Positions 27,711 through 35,876 of a DNA stretch of 64,000 bases are shown here, in pieces (position 1 is the stretch's first letter; each line of letters begins with the position of its first letter). The notes beneath the pieces were generated by a model that was not told where the DNA came from, made no database searches, and worked only from the letters and a program-made list of their open reading frames with translations. Made by a program: the position numbers and the translations under genes. Origin of the DNA: Dokdonella_A sp963758365 (GTDB lineage Bacteria; Pseudomonadota; Gammaproteobacteria; Xanthomonadales; Rhodanobacteraceae); contig CAVWVB010000001.1 of NCBI GenBank assembly GCA_963758365.1, forward strand, positions 1,736,001-1,800,000. Reading direction: 5' to 3'.

Positions 27711-27769
27711 GAAAAGGAGTCGGGGACTTTTTCAGCGGAAATTGGCGGAAATTGCCCCTGACACCTTTT
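27711..27769. repeat. REPIN, class B
   Basis: Inverted pair GAAAAGGAGTCGGGGACTTTT and AATTGCCCCTGACACCTTTT directly after the decayed HTH copy. Both arms are slightly diverged from consensus. Confidence 0.7.
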
Positions 27770-27916
27770 CTGGACAAGACACCCTTTCTACACACCTTTT
27801 CCGCTTTTCCCCGGTGTGGACCCGTGTCCTTCCAGGCCCACGTGCCGTCCGGACCGGACGCACAATCCGTGTCAGCCCATGATGCGCAGTGCACTGCGCC
27901 TATCCGGAAGTCAACG

Positions 27917-28696
27917 ATGAAACGAATCGTCCAGCTGCTGGTGGCTTTCGCCGCCAGCACCGGCACTGCATCGGCGACGTGGTCGGTGGCCGCGGTCAAT
28001 CCCGGCACGATCGCAGTCGCCGGCGCATCCTGTTCGTACATGGTCTACGGCATTGCCAGCGTCGTACCGGGCAAGGGGGTCGTCATCGTGCAGGCGGCGA
28101 GCAACGCGCAGGCGCGCAAGGACGCAACCGCAATGCTCGTCGCGGGCGCGCCGCTGGACGACATCATCGCGAAGTTGACCGATCCGGCATCGGGCTACGA
28201 ACCCGCGCAACAGCAGTACGCCCTGCTCGGAGTCGGCAAGGATGCCAGGCCACGCGTCTACACGGGCGCGGAGGTCGAGGACACGAAGGGTTCCGCGGTT
28301 TCCGACCATGTCAGCGTGCAGGCAAACACGATGGTGTCCGACGCCGTAGTCCGGAACACGTACGCGGCGCCGGGCAAGGCGAAGTGGTCGAGCGACACGG
28401 CGATGGCAAGCGCCGTGATGCGCGCGATGGATGCCGGCGCTTCCGCTGGCGGCGACAAGCGCTGTGGCAGGGTCGACAGCGCGTCGGCCTACATCGGTCT
28501 CTACAAAAAGGACGATCCGCCCGGACAACCCTGGCTGGAGCTTTACGGCATCGAACCGGGCACGGCGAGCGCGATGGCGCATCTGGATGGCCTATTCACG
28601 ACGTGGCTTGGCGGCGCAATGCGCGATCGCAGTACACGCCTGTTCGTTGTACCGAGCGCCGGCAGCAAACGAGAAGCGGAAAAAAGTCCACTCTGA
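27917..28696 (+). CDS. Secreted DUF1028 (Ntn-hydrolase-like) protein, copy 1
   Basis: A 259-residue protein with signal peptide MKRIVQLLVAFAASTGTASA and the DUF1028 opening ATWSVAAVNPGTIAVAGASC, then YGIASVVPGKGVVIVQA, QANTMVSDAVV and AGASAGGDKRCGR. The family has an N-terminal-nucleophile hydrolase fold; the mature Thr or Ser at the start of ATWS would be the nucleophile. The function is not established. The C-terminus reads EAEKSPL because the TGA stop lies inside a class A REP. A paralogue is encoded at 44124-44924. Confidence 0.88.
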   Translation: MKRIVQLLVAFAASTGTASATWSVAAVNPGTIAVAGASCSYMVYGIASVVPGKGVVIVQAASNAQARKDATAMLVAGAPLDDIIAKLTDPASGYEPAQQQYALLGVGKDARPRVYTGAEVEDTKGSAVSDHVSVQANTMVSDAVVRNTYAAPGKAKWSSDTAMASAVMRAMDAGASAGGDKRCGRVDSASAYIGLYKKDDPPGQPWLELYGIEPGTASAMAHLDGLFTTWLGGAMRDRSTRLFVVPSAGSKREAEKSPL

Positions 28697-28706
28697 CCCC
28701 GGTTCT
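28681..28706 (-). repeat. REP, class A, overlapping a stop codon
   Basis: AAAAAGTCCACTCTGACCCCGG. Its TGA is the stop codon of the DUF1028 gene, and its right end touches the stop of the gene on the other strand (28709). Confidence 0.8.
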
Positions 28707-28708
28707 GG

Positions 28709-29191
28709 CTAGCGGATGCGCATGAAATAGTTCGTTCGCATGATCGGCAGGCCGTCGCCGCCGAAATACACCGCGGTCTCGACCATGGTATTGCCGTCAG
28801 CAGCGGCCGCGTAGACGCGCGTCGAGACTGGCACGCCATCCTTGCCAAGCGCGACGACCAAAACGTCGGGCTGCGGCAGCCTCATGGCAGCGGTGTCGGC
28901 CTCGGGGCTACCGTTGACGGACACGGCCGACCCATCGAGGGCTGCGGTTCCCGTCGCGTGAATCTCCGCTCCACGCGCGTCGATGATGTCGACATCCATC
29001 GTCATCTTCGTTCTTCCCGCGTCGCTGAACGTGATCGTCACGCGCTGCGGTCGCGCCGCCGGCGGAATCGGCAGGCGCGAGACATCGACGGCCCAACGGC
29101 CGAGCAACCGGGAATCAGGCGACGAACGTGCATGGGCCGACGCGTACAGAACTACGCCGGCGATCAACAGCGATGCAAAGAGCGCTCTCAT
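28709..29191 (-). CDS. Small exported protein of unknown function
   Basis: A 160-residue protein with GGAGAGG before the ATG and signal peptide MRALFASLLIAGVVLYASAHA. The mature part, LLGRWAVDVSRLPIPPAARP followed by RVTITFSDAGRTKMTMDVDI, has alternating strands like a small beta-barrel or lipocalin-like fold (G-x-W near the N-terminus). I do not recognise the family. It converges with DUF1028 copy 1 at the shared REP. Confidence 0.78.
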   Translation of the reverse strand: MRALFASLLIAGVVLYASAHARSSPDSRLLGRWAVDVSRLPIPPAARPQRVTITFSDAGRTKMTMDVDIIDARGAEIHATGTAALDGSAVSVNGSPEADTAAMRLPQPDVLVVALGKDGVPVSTRVYAAAADGNTMVETAVYFGGDGLPIMRTNYFMRIR

Positions 29192-29284
29192 TCAACCTCT
29201 CCATGAACGGGCAAACGGATGGACGTGCATCGCAGTGTGCTTCGCGTTGATTTGCAAGTGAAGTCACCTTCTGCCCCACGTGGG

Positions 29285-30787
29285 TCATGCCGCGACAGGC
29301 GATCCGAACCACGTCGCAAGCGCGTCGGCAAGGCCCGAATGCGTTTCTTCTCCCACCCAGGCAACGTAGCCGTCGGGCCGGACCAGCACGGCTGCGGGCG
29401 CGACGGCCGCACCGATTGCCGGAAGCTCCCACCGGCCAACATGTTCGGCGTCGACCAACCGGACTCGATCGGCCCATGGCGCGATGTCGAACGCGCAAGG
29501 CTGACCGAAGTTGAGCAGCACCGGCTTGCCATCGTGCAGCAGCGTAAAGACCCGCTGGGGTCCATCGGCGGTGACCAGGTCGAGATCGGGCATGCGGCGC
29601 CCGAGCAGCGGATGTCCCTCGCCCAGGTCGTAACGGATGTCCAGGCCGGACATCGTCGCGGCGAATCGTCTGCGCGGCTCGTCGCTCCCGAGGAGCTCGG
29701 CAATGACGTCACGCAAGGCCGCCATGCGCGGGTCCGGGCGGCGCAGTGCAACGTGCGCCATCGTGATGCACAGCATGCGGCCAGTGACCGGATGGCGCTC
29801 GGCGTGATAGGTGTCCAGCAGGCTTTCCGGTGATGTCCGCTTGACCACCTGGGCCAGCTTCCAACCCAGGTTCACCGCATCCTGCACGCCGATCTGCAGG
29901 CCCTGTCCACCATCCGGTGCATGCACGTGTGCCGCGTCGCCGGCAAGCAGGACCCGCCGGTCCCGGTAGCTCGCGGCCTGGCGGGTCGTGTCGGTGAATC
30001 TCGAGATCCACGTCGGACTGTGGACTCCGTAGTCGGTCCCGTAGACGGCGATGAGCGCCGCGCTGAGATCGTGCAAGCTCGGTTCGCTCGCGGCTCCGAT
30101 CTGCGCTTCGGTCACCATGACCCGTAGCGGCCCGTGATCGGCGTAGATGATCCTGCCGTCGCGGATCTCGTACTCGACTCTGCCGATACCGTGTTGGCCG
30201 AGCGCATCGCGGCGGACACCCAGTTCGGGCTCCTCGGCCATTTCGACCTCGGCGATCAGCGCGCTCGTGGTCGGATCCCATCCCGGGAACTCGATGCCGG
30301 CCGCCTTGCGGACCCGGCTGCGTCCTCCATCGCAACCGACGAGATAGTCCGCGCGCAGAGACCGGCCGTCGGACAGCGCGACATCAACGCCGGTGTCGTC
30401 CTGCGCGAAACCCGTGACCTCACATCCGCGATACAACGTCACCGTGAGCTCGCCAACCCAACCGGCGAGGATGCGCTCGATATGGTTCTGCCAGAGCCCC
30501 AGCGTATAGGGATGCCGGGTAGGAAAGCCGCTGATGTCCAAGGGGACTCCAGCGAACTGCCCTGAACCGGGGGCCACCTGTCCCTCCGCGATGAACCGAT
30601 CGACGATGCCGCGCTGATCGAGGATTTCGAGCGTGCGTGAATGCAGGCCGCCTGCGCGCGATCCGGGAAGTTCCTGGCTCGCGCGCCGCTCGACGATGGC
30701 GACGTCGACGCCGGCCAACGCGAGTTCGCCCGCCAGCATCAATCCGGTCGGACCGCCGCCGGCGATCACCACCGCATGCCCGGTCAT
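29285..30787 (-). CDS. FAD-dependent aromatic monooxygenase (PheA/TfdB-like)
   Basis: A 500-residue flavoprotein hydroxylase. Dinucleotide-binding GxGxxG-type motif in VVIAGGGPTGLMLAGELALAG, the DG motif in YLVGCDGGRSRVRKAAG, and the GD motif in VLLAGDAAHVHAPDGGQGLQ followed by GVQDAVNLGWKLA. These place it in group A flavin monooxygenases, which hydroxylate phenols or polyketide rings with NAD(P)H and O2. The C-terminal thioredoxin-like tail (from about residue 400) is as in phenol hydroxylase and antibiotic-tailoring members such as rifampicin monooxygenases. Start at 30787 with GGGAG upstream. Substrate unknown. Confidence 0.9.
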   Translation of the reverse strand: MTGHAVVIAGGGPTGLMLAGELALAGVDVAIVERRASQELPGSRAGGLHSRTLEILDQRGIVDRFIAEGQVAPGSGQFAGVPLDISGFPTRHPYTLGLWQNHIERILAGWVGELTVTLYRGCEVTGFAQDDTGVDVALSDGRSLRADYLVGCDGGRSRVRKAAGIEFPGWDPTTSALIAEVEMAEEPELGVRRDALGQHGIGRVEYEIRDGRIIYADHGPLRVMVTEAQIGAASEPSLHDLSAALIAVYGTDYGVHSPTWISRFTDTTRQAASYRDRRVLLAGDAAHVHAPDGGQGLQIGVQDAVNLGWKLAQVVKRTSPESLLDTYHAERHPVTGRMLCITMAHVALRRPDPRMAALRDVIAELLGSDEPRRRFAATMSGLDIRYDLGEGHPLLGRRMPDLDLVTADGPQRVFTLLHDGKPVLLNFGQPCAFDIAPWADRVRLVDAEHVGRWELPAIGAAVAPAAVLVRPDGYVAWVGEETHSGLADALATWFGSPVAA

Positions 30788-31123
30788 CGCCACGCTCCCG
30801 CCGGCATCACGCCGGTCGCCGCGCGCTCGTTGGTACCGAGTGTTTTCACGACTGCCTCGACAGTCCCACGCATCCCCTGTTTCGACGACGACGCACGCAT
30901 CTGCCACCTCCGTTACTGCAGGCTCTGGTTTGGGCGGGCGACTCTAAGGCGCGTCCCGGTTCTTGCCGCAAGCCCCGGGCACGCTAATATATTGAAAGTG
31001 GGAAGAGCCGGGACCCCGAAATTCGGGGCCGGATTCACTTCCCCGATGACGCCACGGGCGCGCATCCTGGCCGACAACGGAAGGTGCCGCGAGCCCGGCG
31101 AACGCCCGAGTCCGGAGCTACCC
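30788..31123. other. Intergenic region with AT-rich box and palindrome
   Basis: About 336 bases between divergent genes. CTAATATATTGAAAG (30985-30999) is a short AT-rich stretch that could hold a -10 element for the gene at 31124. The palindrome CCCCGAAATTCGGGG lies at 31015-31029. No gene is supported. Confidence 0.45.
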
Positions 31124-31576
31124 ATGAATGACGACGAGGCCGCGATCGGCGCCGTGCTCGACGCGATGTACGCGATGATCTCCGGCCCCGCAGGGCCGCG
31201 CGACTGGCGACGCCAGGACGAAATCTTCCATCCCGCCTGCCGGCAGATCCGCACCGGCGTCGACGCGAAAGGAACGCCGTGGATGAGCGCGTTCACGCTC
31301 GCGGAGTACCGCGAGAACGCCGATCGCCTGCTCGCGGACATGGATTTCTTCGAAGTCGAGATCGCGCGCGAGCTGCGCATGTTCGGCAACATCGCCCACG
31401 CCTGGAGCACCTATGAAGCGCGCACTGCGCCGAACGCCGAGGTGCCCGAGCGGCGCGGCATCAACAGCGTGCAGCTCTACCGCGAAGGCAATGGCCGCTG
31501 GCGGATCATCCACATGATCTGGGACAACGAACGACCCGGCGTACGGATTTCCGGATCACTTCCGAGCGAACGGTAG
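31124..31576 (+). CDS. NTF2-like family protein
   Basis: A 150-residue protein of the SnoaL/NTF2-like fold: AAIGAVLDAMYAMISGPAG, WRRQDEIFHPACRQIRTG, DFFEVEIARELRMFGNIAHA, WSTYEARTAP and RWRIIHMIWDNERPG, where the W-R-I-x-H-M-x-W ending is typical of the fold's last strands. No signal peptide, so cytoplasmic. TCCGGAG lies upstream of the ATG. The ligand or reaction is unknown. Confidence 0.82.
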   Translation: MNDDEAAIGAVLDAMYAMISGPAGPRDWRRQDEIFHPACRQIRTGVDAKGTPWMSAFTLAEYRENADRLLADMDFFEVEIARELRMFGNIAHAWSTYEARTAPNAEVPERRGINSVQLYREGNGRWRIIHMIWDNERPGVRISGSLPSER

Positions 31577-31687
31577 GAGGAGTGCTGCGCGTCCTCCGTT
31601 CCGCGGAAGCGATTCTCTCGCCGTCGTTTCAGCACGGCCGACAAACGCAATCCGAGCCCGGGACCGGTTTGCTGGTGAGGATTCTCG

Positions 31688-32041
31688 ATGAACCATGATG
31701 AAGTCGCCTTTTACATCACGTCGTTTTCCCCACTGGCGTGGCTGATCTGGTTGACGTTGCGGCCGTTTCTGGTCGGCATGAATCGCCTGTTGCTCTTGAT
31801 CTTCGGCATGTCGCTGCACGGCTTTTTTCTGAAGGCCATCGTCATTCCGCTGACCGACGTGCAACGCGCCCACGTTGCAGCTCGACACGAGTTGGCAAGG
31901 TTGGCAGGGTCGTCCAACCCTCTTGTGCACGGTGAAGCAAGTCACAGCCAGATTTTCTATTTTGTATCTTGTCTAGTCGTGATTTTTTTACTCCTGCTTT
32001 GGCTGCAACGCGTGCTCAGCGTCTCCCCGCGGGGAAAATGA
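31688..32041 (+). CDS. Small membrane protein of unknown function
   Basis: A 117-residue protein with hydrophobic segments around FYITSFSPLAWLIWLTLRPF, LLLLIFGMSLHGFFL and, at the end, IFYFVSCLVVIFLLLLWL. GGTGAGG precedes the ATG. Base composition is lower in GC than the neighbours, which hints at acquisition from elsewhere. No family recognised. Confidence 0.6.
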   Translation: MNHDEVAFYITSFSPLAWLIWLTLRPFLVGMNRLLLLIFGMSLHGFFLKAIVIPLTDVQRAHVAARHELARLAGSSNPLVHGEASHSQIFYFVSCLVVIFLLLLWLQRVLSVSPRGK

Positions 32042-32199
32042 GGGAGTCAGCGCCAAAAAGAGTGTCAGCGACAATTCCACTTCGGCGCGGGCGCCGGGAA
32101 GTGTCCACGCACCTCCTGCTGTCGAATCGGGGTGTGGCCAATCGTCGTCCCAGAGACACCCATGCGCTTCAGCGCCCCATTTGCCCAGGAGTTCTCGCG

Positions 32200-32682
32200 A
32201 TGACCGTCCCATCCAAGATCACCCCATGCCTATTCTTCAACTTCCAGGCCGAGGAGGCAGTGGCCCACTATCTCTCGATCTTCAAGCGCAGCCGCATGCT
32301 CGAGGTCTCGCATTACGGCGACGCGGTGCCCGCGCACAAGGGCAAGGTGCTGACGATGCGCTTCGAAATCGAAGGCCAGCCGATGCTCGCGCTCAACGGC
32401 GACATGAGTTTCCCGTTCACCGAGGCCGTCTCGCTGATGGTCGACTGCGAAGACCAGGCCGAGATCGATGAGCTCTGGTCCCGGCTCGGCGCCGGCGGCA
32501 GCGAAGGACCCTGCGGCTGGCTGAAGGACAAGTTCGGGCTTTCCTGGCAAATCGCGCCACGACCGATGATCGAGATGCTCAACAGCCCCGACAAGGCGGC
32601 GGCCGCGCGCGCGATGCAGGCGATGATGAAAATGAGGAAGCTCGACATCGCCGCGCTGCGCGCTGCGTTCGAAGACAAGTGA
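32200..32682 (+). CDS. VOC-family PhnB-like protein
   Basis: A 160-residue protein: ITPCLFFNFQAEEAVAHYLS, IFKRSRMLEVSHYG, MRFEIEGQPMLALNGDM, FTEAVSLMVDCEDQAEID and CGWLKDKFGLSWQIAPRP. This is the PhnB/3-demethylubiquinone-methyltransferase-like branch of the vicinal oxygen chelate fold. The family annotation as methyltransferase is historical; the true reaction is unknown. CAGGAG lies before the ATG at 32200. Confidence 0.88.
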   Translation: MTVPSKITPCLFFNFQAEEAVAHYLSIFKRSRMLEVSHYGDAVPAHKGKVLTMRFEIEGQPMLALNGDMSFPFTEAVSLMVDCEDQAEIDELWSRLGAGGSEGPCGWLKDKFGLSWQIAPRPMIEMLNSPDKAAAARAMQAMMKMRKLDIAALRAAFEDK

Positions 32683-32750
32683 CAGTAGCCTCTTCAACCT
32701 TTCGCAATTGATCGACATCCATCTGATAACGGGCCAAGTCGCGATGGATC

Positions 32751-34361
32751 ATGTCAATGCAACAGCTGCGTGAAGTCCTTTTCCTGGGGTTGATATTTGG
32801 CCTGCCACCGCTATCCGCAGTCGCCGGGAACGATTTGGCCCTTCAGCGCCTGCTTCAGAAAGGAATCGAAAAAGGCTATCCCGGGATTGCCATGATCACG
32901 GCCGGCCCGGATGGCGTGACCAGTTCGGCCGCCGTCGGCTTCTCCTCACTGGAAAGCAAGACCGCGCTGCGAAGCACCGATGGCTTTCACATCGCCAGCA
33001 TCAACAAAACACTGACGGCGGTTGCTGCGCTTCGGCTCGTCGATCAGCGTCGATTGTCGCTGGGCGACACGCTCGAGAAATTGCTGGGCGACACCGTTGA
33101 ACGTGTTCCGAACGCCGATCGAATCACTGTCGCCGAACTGCTCGACCACTCCAGCGGCATCTATGCAACCAACAACGATGAAGCCTATCTTGCGACGCTG
33201 ATCGGCGCGAAAGCCGATCCGTGCCGGGTCTGGAAGTATCCGGATCTCGTGGCGCTCGCGAACGCCGGACGCAAGAAACCATCCGGCGAGCCGGGGTCGG
33301 GGCACTATTACGCCGATACCAATTACGTGCTCCTCGGGATGATTGTTGAAAAGGTATCGAAAAGGCCTTTCAAGCAGTTCGTCGCGGAAACGATCCTGAA
33401 GCCCCTGGCGATGCACCACACGTATTTCTACAGCGACTACGTCTGCAGCAAGCGGACACCGCCCGTTGCGACCGTGCAAGGGTATTTGCTGGCGACGCCG
33501 GACATCCGCAAAGTCGTCGCCATCAATCCCATGTTCAAACCGGTGGCCGGCATCAAACGAACGGATGGCGAATTGTTGAATACGACGCGCGCTGCGGAAC
33601 GCGTCGACGCGGCCGGCGGAATCGTCAGTACATTACCCGACATGTTGAAGTTCGCGAGCGCGCTTTTTCGCGGCAAGTTGCTTTCAAGGGAGAGTCAGGG
33701 CGTGCTTACCGCGGCGGTCAACGGCGCGGAGGCGCTTCCGATCGGCAAGCATCGAACCTGGGCATTGCAGGCCATGCACAAGTCGTATGGCGTCGTGCTC
33801 TACAAGGAAGGCGATGGAGCGGGGGGCGTCAACACGCTCATGGCCTACCTGCCTGCACAAGACAGGATCTACATAGGATTCATCAACGTCTTCGGAAATT
33901 TCGATGAAGTCGATTTCATGCTCGACAACGTCATCGGCCCGATGGAATCGATGCGACATTCCTGCAAAAAAGGGACAATTTCAACGCAGAGCGATGTCAT
34001 CTCTGGAATTGTCCCCGACACCTTTTTTGATCGCGATCACGACGGCTCCGAGTCGCTGCTCGGTCTCCACACGGCGATGCGCCTCGGCCGCCTGCTCCAT
34101 GGGGTAAATCCTGTCGACGATCGATCGGATCTTGCCGTCTTCGATCATTTGCCTGAGCGTTTGCAGCTCCGCCCCGGACTCCCTGGCAAATGCAAAGCTG
34201 GCGAACCGTTTCGTGAACATCCTCGTCCATGTCGAGCGCAGCATGTCCGAGAGTCGGGGATTACCCGACAGGTAGCGCCCGTCTGGAACGAGCACTTTCA
34301 TGCAGTCGGCATAGGAGGTCTGCGGAACCATGTCGAACACGACATTGTAGGTGCGCCCTGA
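32751..34361 (+). CDS. Serine beta-lactamase-like hydrolase with read-through 3' end
   Basis: A 536-codon frame. The first about 405 residues are a normal serine hydrolase: signal peptide VLFLGLIFGLPPLSAVA, S-x-x-K in FHIASINKTLTAVAAL, tyrosine motif region HYYADTNYVLLGMIVEKV and a late GVVLYKEGDGAGGVNTLMAY. Class C beta-lactamase-related esterases and peptidases of this kind act in the periplasm. The natural protein appears to end near SMRHSCKK. There the frame enters a class B REPIN (33965-34028) and then runs antisense through about 330 bases of the neighbouring oxidoreductase gene before stopping. The tail of about 130 residues is therefore probably not native and was created by the repeat insertion. 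Confidence 0.82.
   Translation: MSMQQLREVLFLGLIFGLPPLSAVAGNDLALQRLLQKGIEKGYPGIAMITAGPDGVTSSAAVGFSSLESKTALRSTDGFHIASINKTLTAVAALRLVDQRRLSLGDTLEKLLGDTVERVPNADRITVAELLDHSSGIYATNNDEAYLATLIGAKADPCRVWKYPDLVALANAGRKKPSGEPGSGHYYADTNYVLLGMIVEKVSKRPFKQFVAETILKPLAMHHTYFYSDYVCSKRTPPVATVQGYLLATPDIRKVVAINPMFKPVAGIKRTDGELLNTTRAAERVDAAGGIVSTLPDMLKFASALFRGKLLSRESQGVLTAAVNGAEALPIGKHRTWALQAMHKSYGVVLYKEGDGAGGVNTLMAYLPAQDRIYIGFINVFGNFDEVDFMLDNVIGPMESMRHSCKKGTISTQSDVISGIVPDTFFDRDHDGSESLLGLHTAMRLGRLLHGVNPVDDRSDLAVFDHLPERLQLRPGLPGKCKAGEPFREHPRPCRAQHVRESGITRQVAPVWNEHFHAVGIGGLRNHVEHDIVGAP
33965..34028. repeat. REPIN, class B, shared by two convergent genes
   Basis: AAAAAAGGGACAATTTC, spacer, GGAATTGTCCCCGACACCTTTTTT. 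The spacer (AACGCAGAGCGATGTCATCTCT) is almost the same as in the copies at 35062 and 47439. The 3' ends of both convergent genes lie inside it. Confidence 0.82.
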
Positions 34362-34997
34362 TTCAGCAAAGTTGTCGAGGGTGTAGTCAAGAACGTGGTC
34401 TGCACCCATTCGCCGCAGCAGCTCTTTCTTCGATGTGGCGTCCACGGCGGTGACTTCGGCGCCCATGGATTTGGCAATCTGCACTGCGTGCAGGCCGATG
34501 CTGCCACCGGCACCAATGATCAACACCCGGTCCGATGGCCGGATCCTTCCCAGTCGCATGAAATGCAGTGCATTGAGGCCGCCCAGGGGTACCGCTGCGG
34601 CTTCAGCGAATGTCATGTTGAATGGCTTGGCCACGATGCTGTGGGTCACGGGCAACGCGACGTACTCCCCATACGCCCCGAGCCTCAAGCGTGTCGCCGC
34701 AAAAACGGCGTCACCTGTCTTGTACCCGCTGACGTCCTTTCCGAGCGCCTCGACAACACCCGAGAAGTAGCCACCGAGAACCTGACGCCTCGGCTTTCGC
34801 ACCCCGAATGCGAGCCGCAGTGGCAGCCAGAACCATTTGATGGCGAACCGGAAGCTGCGCATCTCGCAGTCGGATTTCGTCGCCTCCGCCGCGATGACCC
34901 GAATCAGGATTTCACCTTCCTTCGCTATGGGCTTGGCAACGTCCCTGATCTGCAGAACGTCCGGCGGTCCGTATTCAGAGTAGGTGATCGCCTTCAT
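33981..34997 (-). CDS. MDR-family NAD(P)-dependent alcohol dehydrogenase/quinone oxidoreductase
   Basis: A 338-residue zinc-free medium-chain oxidoreductase: MKAITYSEYGPPDVLQIRDV, AAEATKSDCEMRSFRF, VLGGYFSGVVEALGKDVSGY, the Rossmann loop VLIIGAGGSIGLHAVQIAKS and MGADHVLDYTLDNFAESG. It is a paralogue of the oxidoreductase at 8228, without the membrane anchor. The start at 34997 is preferred over a TTG at 35009. The last residues (IKKGVGDNSRDDIALR) are encoded by the class B REPIN, so its native C-terminus was replaced when the repeat inserted. Confidence 0.88.
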   Translation of the reverse strand: MKAITYSEYGPPDVLQIRDVAKPIAKEGEILIRVIAAEATKSDCEMRSFRFAIKWFWLPLRLAFGVRKPRRQVLGGYFSGVVEALGKDVSGYKTGDAVFAATRLRLGAYGEYVALPVTHSIVAKPFNMTFAEAAAVPLGGLNALHFMRLGRIRPSDRVLIIGAGGSIGLHAVQIAKSMGAEVTAVDATSKKELLRRMGADHVLDYTLDNFAESGRTYNVVFDMVPQTSYADCMKVLVPDGRYLSGNPRLSDMLRSTWTRMFTKRFASFAFARESGAELQTLRQMIEDGKIRSIVDRIYPMEQAAEAHRRVETEQRLGAVVIAIKKGVGDNSRDDIALR

Positions 34998-35061
34998 GTG
35001 TGTTTCCAAGCCGAATCAGAGCGCACTCGCCTCCCGTCCGCCGTAGAACAGGTGCCACGCA

Positions 35062-35129
35062 GGAACGGTGTCAGGGGCGATTTCAACGCACGGCAATGTC
35101 ATCCAGGATATTGTCCCCGACACCTTTTC
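35062..35129. repeat. REPIN, class B
   Basis: GAACGGTGTCAGGGGCGATTTC, a spacer of the AACGCACGGCAATGTCATCCAG type, and ATATTGTCCCCGACACCTTTTC. It lies between the ICMT-like gene and the oxidoreductase, which run in the same direction. Confidence 0.82.
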
Positions 35130-35164
35130 TCCGTTCACACCTTTTCTCGGTTCTACGGCGTGAC

Positions 35165-35722
35165 TCAAAAGACGCCCGGGATCAGCGCCTTGGAGTGCCT
35201 GCGGTAATCGCGGTAGGCGTCGCCGAAGGTCTCGATCATCCAGCGTTCCTCCAGGCGCAGCTTGTACCAGAGTCCGGCCAGCACGATCACGAAGGCGAGC
35301 ACGCCACGCCACTGATCGAGTGCTAGGGCCGAGCCGAGAAAGGCGGCCAGCAGGCCGGTGTAGATGGGGTGGCGGACCCAGCGGTACGGCCCAGTGCGCA
35401 CCAGCTCGTGGTCGGCCTTCACCTGCACCGAACCGCTCCAGTTGGTACCCAGGTAGACGCGCGCCCACACCGTGAAGGCCAGGCCACCGATGGTCAGTGC
35501 CAGGCCGATCCCGTACCAGGCTGGCAGATCCGGCAGCACCCGGGATTGCAGCGCGGGCCATTGTGTCCAGTCGCCGGTCAGCAGCGCGGCAGCAACCATC
35601 AGTGGCAGCATGTGCAACGCCCACGACACTGGATTCTCCCGGCGCGCCGCGCGTTTGTTGCGGAACGCCAATACGAGCCAGATCAGCAGCCACACGATCC
35701 AGCACATCTCGAACAGGTTCAT
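35165..35722 (-). CDS. Isoprenylcysteine methyltransferase-like (ICMT/PEMT) membrane protein
   Basis: A 185-residue membrane protein with five or so helices. The family core is near the C-terminus: HELVRTGPYRWVRHPIYTGL (R-x-P-x-Y-x-x-x-R-H-P-x-Y-x-G) and EERWMIETFGDAYRDYRRHS (E-E-x-x-L-x-x-x-F-G-x-x-Y-x-x-Y). ICMT-like bacterial proteins are SAM-dependent methyltransferases with unknown acceptors. Start at 35722 has GTGGAG upstream. Confidence 0.9.
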   Translation of the reverse strand: MNLFEMCWIVWLLIWLVLAFRNKRAARRENPVSWALHMLPLMVAAALLTGDWTQWPALQSRVLPDLPAWYGIGLALTIGGLAFTVWARVYLGTNWSGSVQVKADHELVRTGPYRWVRHPIYTGLLAAFLGSALALDQWRGVLAFVIVLAGLWYKLRLEERWMIETFGDAYRDYRRHSKALIPGVF

Positions 35723-35748
35723 GTTGTCTCCACCGCGTGATTGCACGC

Positions 35749-35865
35749 TTGCAGTGTTGCGCGCGGGATCGCAGGTTGGCCAGACATGTCCGCCGCTACC
35801 TGATCAGATGGGCGTGAACCCAGATAGCCGAACCTTGGTCAGAAATTGTCCCTGGCACCTTTTTG
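35749..35865 (+). repeat. 117-bp dispersed repeat, copy 1 (ends in class B half-REP)
   Basis: From CTTGCAGTGTTGCGCGCGG through CAGGTTGGCCAGACATGT and GATGGGCGTGAACCCAGATA to GAAATTGTCCCTGGCACCTTTTT. Copy 2 at 36970-37086 is nearly identical, with scattered substitutions. The two copies bracket the CPBP protease gene in direct orientation. The repeat does not code for anything recognisable. Confidence 0.8.
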
Positions 35866-35876
35866 CGTTTTTGCGC

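Noticed and set aside
27419..27916. The long frame joining the decayed HTH copy to the DUF1028 gene as one fusion protein
   Set aside because: The joined frame runs through a REPIN and non-coding leader; the DUF1028 signal peptide at 27917 marks the true start.
34026..34361. The last about 110 codons of the serine hydrolase frame as a native domain
   Set aside because: This part is antisense to the oxidoreductase gene and follows a REPIN; the hydrolase fold is complete before it.
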